Assembly: GCF_012273895.1 (NCBI RefSeq)
Contig: NC_052116.1
Coordinates: forward strand, 4,340,001-4,404,000
Source: Zerene cesonia
Taxonomy: Eukaryota > Arthropoda > Insecta > Lepidoptera > Pieridae
DNA: 64,000 nucleotides
Direction: 5' to 3'
The position numbers and the translations under genes were made by a program. The number at the start of each line of letters is the position of its first letter. Position 1 is the stretch's first letter. The notes under the pieces are model-generated. The model did not search any database. It was not told the DNA's origin and saw only the letters and a list, made by a program, of their open reading frames with translations. Shown piece after piece: positions 59,991 to 64,000 of this stretch.

Positions 59991-60984
59991 TAAATATAAT
60001 ATTTATACTATATATCATTACTTTAAGAAAATAATTTACTGCTTTTATTTTATCACATTATTAATTTAGATTCACAATTTCAACAAACACAACACAGTTA
60101 ATTTGGGTTCTTAATTATTTAATAAAAAAAATACAATCTGTGCACGAATACAAATTTTTGATCTTATCTGTACGATAAAGAGAAATTGTTCGTACGGCTT
60201 GCACTTATATTATTCTGTGGTACGCCATCGGATATACAATAGACATTGGATTCGGATAAATAGATGGACACTATCAGACATTATGACATCTGCGGCGTCC
60301 TATGAACTACGTGTAATATTGCTTTTAACGTATAATCACACTATCACACTACTATTATAATTGGGAGAGTTTGTTTGTCTGTTACTTAATCACGCTGAGA
60401 CTGTTGAATTTTGATGAAATTTGGTACATAGACAGGGTATGAGTAGAAATGAAACTCATTACCTATTGCTAAATTAAGCTTCTGTCTGGAAATAGTCACA
60501 AAATTATTGTAAATTCATACTCATACTTAAAACATCAATCTAATGGGATTGACGTAGCTGTTTCAAAACGTATCGAGTTTCATTCACCAATCATTAAGAA
60601 TACAGTGATCTCTTAATAGTGTTCCTACACCATTAATATACCTGTAGTTGAAAAACGTGTATCCAGTTATGATAACCTAGCTGCATACTATAAAGTCGGT
60701 AGTTAAAAAAATTTTTCATTACTTGTTAGTAAATCTTTGGTGTAAATGTATAGAAAATGTGTAGTATGTAAAGTAAAAGTTAGTAAAGCTTTGGTGAGTT
60801 ATTCATCTGAATTAAAATAATTGCTTTAGCTTAGCTTGTAGGACAATAATAACTTAACTTTTAAGAACCTAACTATAGTCACTCCGTAGGTACTTACGTC
60901 GTGTGCGTCGTTTCCAACGACCTACTATTTTCAAGTTTGTGCAAGAACAAATTAGACTTATTTATATAGTTCAAGCGTTCTTAC
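59991..60984. other. Probable intron 1 of the minus-strand gene
   Basis: AT-rich. 60355-60440 resembles the core of the dispersed repeats (TTTTGATGAAATTTGGTACA). No coding sequence seen. Confidence 0.4.
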
Positions 60985-61039
60985 CAGCAAGTGCTGTGAG
61001 AGTGGCCAACGCAAGGAGGGCGGAGCGGCTGAATGCCAT
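60985..61039 (-). CDS. First coding exon: signal peptide of a secreted or membrane protein
   Basis: The minus strand reads MAFSRSALLALATLTALA plus the first base of the next codon, then a strong GTAAGA donor. The peptide has a basic residue near the N-terminus, a hydrophobic core (ALLALATLTALA) and a small-residue cleavage site, i.e. a canonical signal peptide. The donor is in phase 1, exactly what the exon at 54029-53914 requires; joining gives ..LTALA-DSVSIPEV.., with cleavage predicted after ALA. The exon lies in a GC-rich patch (60990-61110) that probably includes 5' UTR. The intron would be about 7 kb. Gene identity is unknown. Confidence 0.6.
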
Positions 61040-64000
61040 GTCATCAGGGCATGCCGCTCGGTGCGCGCTGCGTCATCGCCGGCACATGCCTTCACGCCTG
61101 TTTGCTTATTAATGTGACCTGTAATAAATACATTTTTTTTAAAGATCGATGTGAAATAGTCACATGGAAATGCTACTGTGTATCGTGTGATGAGTGGGGG
61201 AGCCGGAGGCCCATCTTTTTCCATCCATCCTTTGCAGATTTTTACGGGCGGTGGTGATCGCTAAGTCGCTGCTAATATTACAAATGCGAAAGTGTGTCAC
61301 AACGTCGATTTTATGACATAATTTCTATGTTTTGTCATAGTGGCTAGAGTTTTTATCACAATGTATTTATGCAGGCGGAAAAAAGCATTTTTTTGTAATA
61401 GATGCATAATTCTTTTTTATTCGCTATCAATTTATATTCCTTGCGACGATACTAATTATATTAATACATTTTTCTGAGGTTCCGAGTCAATTTTTAGTCT
61501 TAAATCTCGCGAATTAACAAATAGAGATAGAGACCAGAAAAGGATAACAAAAAACATTTTCATTTATTTTGTTTAACTTAACATTTCCATATAATACAAG
61601 TCTGTTTGTAATGTTAATTATTTCAAGGAAAAATTTTGATGATGCTGCACATTTTATCTGACTATTCAAAAGGACTTGTAATGTAAAGTGGTCTGAATGA
61701 ACGTTTAAGTTTGAATAAAAAAAAAATAAACGAATTGATGGGGAAGCTTAAAGAATTGAAATACAATTTTGTTTCAATTTATTTCATGCATTTTGTTTCG
61801 CAATGTTCCATTATCAGCTGTTGGCCTCATTAAATATTAAACTGTTGAGGGAGGAATGAAGTATAGACCTATTTGCAATATGTATATACTCAAACGAAGA
61901 AACAAAATATGTTATTCGTTTACGTTTCCATTCAATACAAAACACATTATTTACAAAAAAACTCTAACAAACATTAGATAAACATTTATTCTGTTTACAT
62001 AACGAAACAGAGCAGCAGTTTCAGGCCTGTTCACATACCGCTCTTAACCAAAAACCGTAAAGGGAAGTGTAACAGGTGGTACATATTTGATGATTTTAGC
62101 TAAGCCTTCGTTACTTTGTCCGCCTCTGTGAAAGATATGAGCTGTCACTACAGAAGAGGAGGTACTCGCTCGCCCGCCTTACGACGTGGAATTTGTAGAC
62201 TGCCAAGTATTGTCCGGTAAATTACAACTTTGTACAATTTTATCTGTTTCGATAAAAAATCGGTCTACACAATCGTAGAGGTAAGAATTTGTTAGTAATT
62301 AGATTTAGAGAAGGAATTTTTTTGAAATTTGTATATTGATATTGTAAGTGTAGTTTGGTAATTGCAAACATAAAAATACCATAATAATGGTTGAAGATAA
62401 AAACAACTGGCAAGTATCGAATTCATACAGGTATTTCACAAGAATTCCTTAAGTGAAATTTGTTACTTGGAATGTATTTGTTAACGATTTTTCAAAATAA
62501 ACTTACTGATAATAATTATTTTTAACTTAGTATTGCAATATATGGGTAGATAGATACATTGGAAACAATCAATGTCGTTTGCTTGTAGCAATGGGTAGAG
62601 TACGCAGGCGTAATTTCAGTGATCCTCACATCCTAGTAGTCTTTTGAAAAACTCATTTTGAACATCTAGGTATATCTCGTGATTATAAAGATTTTAATAT
62701 TATAGTTAACAAAGATTTTATTTAAAAACCTTTTGATCCTTTTTTATATTATTTGTGGTTTTAATATTAGATAGATAATGGAATAGGATCAATAAGATAC
62801 TTTCAAATTTAAATAAATCAGGTACTCTTACCAAGCTAAGTTAAAACATGGGAATTGGGAAGATGTTTATATTGTGGCATACCTAATAATTTTATTACAT
62901 TAATTATTATTAATTATCAATTATAAATTATTTATTATATTTAGTCGACGTAAACGAAACGTTCTGTACAGTTTATATATTAATGTAGTTGTAACAACTG
63001 TTTCGTTCCTGAATTGTCTAATATAAATTATCTAATACCGATAATTCCTACAATCTATCTATCTGCAGCTTGCAAATTTATTTTCAAAATCCCAGAAGAA
63101 TGGGATATCGTGACGACCGCGGCGACGCGTCGACTAGAGATAAGCCAAGACAGTCGTTTATCAACATTTACATAATGGCAACTACCTATAGTGTGATTGT
63201 AGAACAAGTCGTTATTGTTTCCGAAGAAATAAGAACAAAACGTGCGATAAAATCCGCGTCATTATGATGAATGAGGGGAGCGAGTTCGCGAAGCAACAAT
63301 AGTTGTCACGCGTTTGTGACCTCATAACCATTCTCCTCAATTTATGACGTGTACTTACTTTCAAGAGGTAACTTTTTATATATATGAGTGATATATCTAG
63401 ATTTTCAGATGTTGCTAATTTGCCTAAAATGTGAAATTCGGTTTTTATGAAGAGGTAGCTTTGGCAAGTTCCCAAGTTAGAGAGTCGAGGCTAATTATCG
63501 ATGGAATATAATGTATTGCACTCTGTCAAGTCATACCCACTATATTTATAGTTCTTTGTGCCCGCGAGTAAGTTTATGAGGAAAAATTTCATCGTATAAC
63601 TTATCGATAAAACGAATACGATTTACTAAAAGCGCTGTGATATTGATAGAAAAATCACATTAAATATCGACGCTTTTAAAATACCATTATTAGATAAGAA
63701 GACATAGGTATAGAATTTATGGGTAGATCGCAATACTTGTTTACTTATAGATTAATGTAATGTGTACCTAAAATGGGTTTCCTTAAATCTCACATTTAAC
63801 GTGTACATATAACCATTACACATATAAACATAACCATTACCATTACAGAAGGATATGGCAGGAAGCCATAAATTATTAGGAATGAAATATAGCATTGTCT
63901 AACCCATAATATCTTACTATTCACCGCTTCTTTGGTCTAATAACTGGTCTAGTAGTAGACCAATATATTCACTGCTTTAATTATGCTACTTATAAGTAGG
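61040..64000. other. Upstream region of the signal-peptide gene; no gene recognised
   Basis: GC-rich 5' UTR-like sequence continues to about 61110. Minor repeat remnants occur (61265-61300, an inverse CACTTTCGCATTTGTAATAT tail). A small CpG-rich patch lies at 63105-63135. The rest is AT-rich with random ORFs. Confidence 0.4.

Noticed and set aside
60903..61257. Plus-strand ORFs over the GC-rich patch at 61 kb
   Set aside because: They are antisense to the better-supported minus-strand signal-peptide exon with a strong donor.
1..64000. CRISPR arrays, bacterial-type operons, prophage or plasmid features
   Set aside because: This is a eukaryotic nuclear sequence with spliced genes and insect retroelements. 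No spaced direct-repeat array was seen.

Overview
The window is 64 kb of a eukaryotic nuclear genome, almost certainly a lepidopteran (moth or butterfly). Reasons: strong AT bias, short introns of tens to hundreds of bases with GT..AG borders, insect-like versions of eight conserved genes, and dispersed repeats that I know from Lepidoptera (a tRNA-derived SINE ending in a GATGATGAT tail, and a short element starting CTAGCTGTGMCCCGCGG). Three runs of exactly 1000 N are scaffold placeholders.

The left half (1-31 kb) is gene-dense. In order: the last exon of an unidentified plus-strand gene (1101-1157); KdelR (minus, 2037-3038) head-to-head with the mitochondrial translation GTPase Guf1 (plus, 3568-7311); the PROPPIN Wdr45b/WIPI3 (minus, 9339-12454); Lamtor2 (minus, 14081-14541), whose two exons are easily missed; the ribosome-biogenesis factor Sdad1 (minus, intronless, 15874-18027); the intraflagellar transport gene Ift140 (minus, 11 exons, 19379-26321) head-to-head with nibrin/Nbn (plus, intronless, 27253-29040); and Rsl1d1 (minus, 29128-30891), tail-to-tail with Nbn. 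The exon models were built by hand from splice sites. In every case the phases match across all junctions and the total length agrees with the family (for example KdelR 212 aa, Lamtor2 125 aa).

The right half (31-64 kb) is gene-poor and rich in repeats. It holds the 3' end of a Ty3/gypsy-type LTR retrotransposon, LINE fragments, SINEs and microsatellites. A minus-strand gene with very long introns appears to run through it: a signal-peptide exon (61039-60985) joins in phase to an internal exon (54029-53914). A GC-rich block at 42.05-42.39 kb, preceded by a good minus-strand acceptor, may be a further exon.

The genes are unrelated housekeeping or ciliary genes and form no operon-like system. 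The regulatory signals fit their functions: a near-perfect RFX X-box lies 186 bp upstream of Ift140, and an inverted pair of XBP1-type ACGTGGC cores lies upstream of KdelR. I found no CRISPR array, functional tRNA gene or obviously new multi-gene system.
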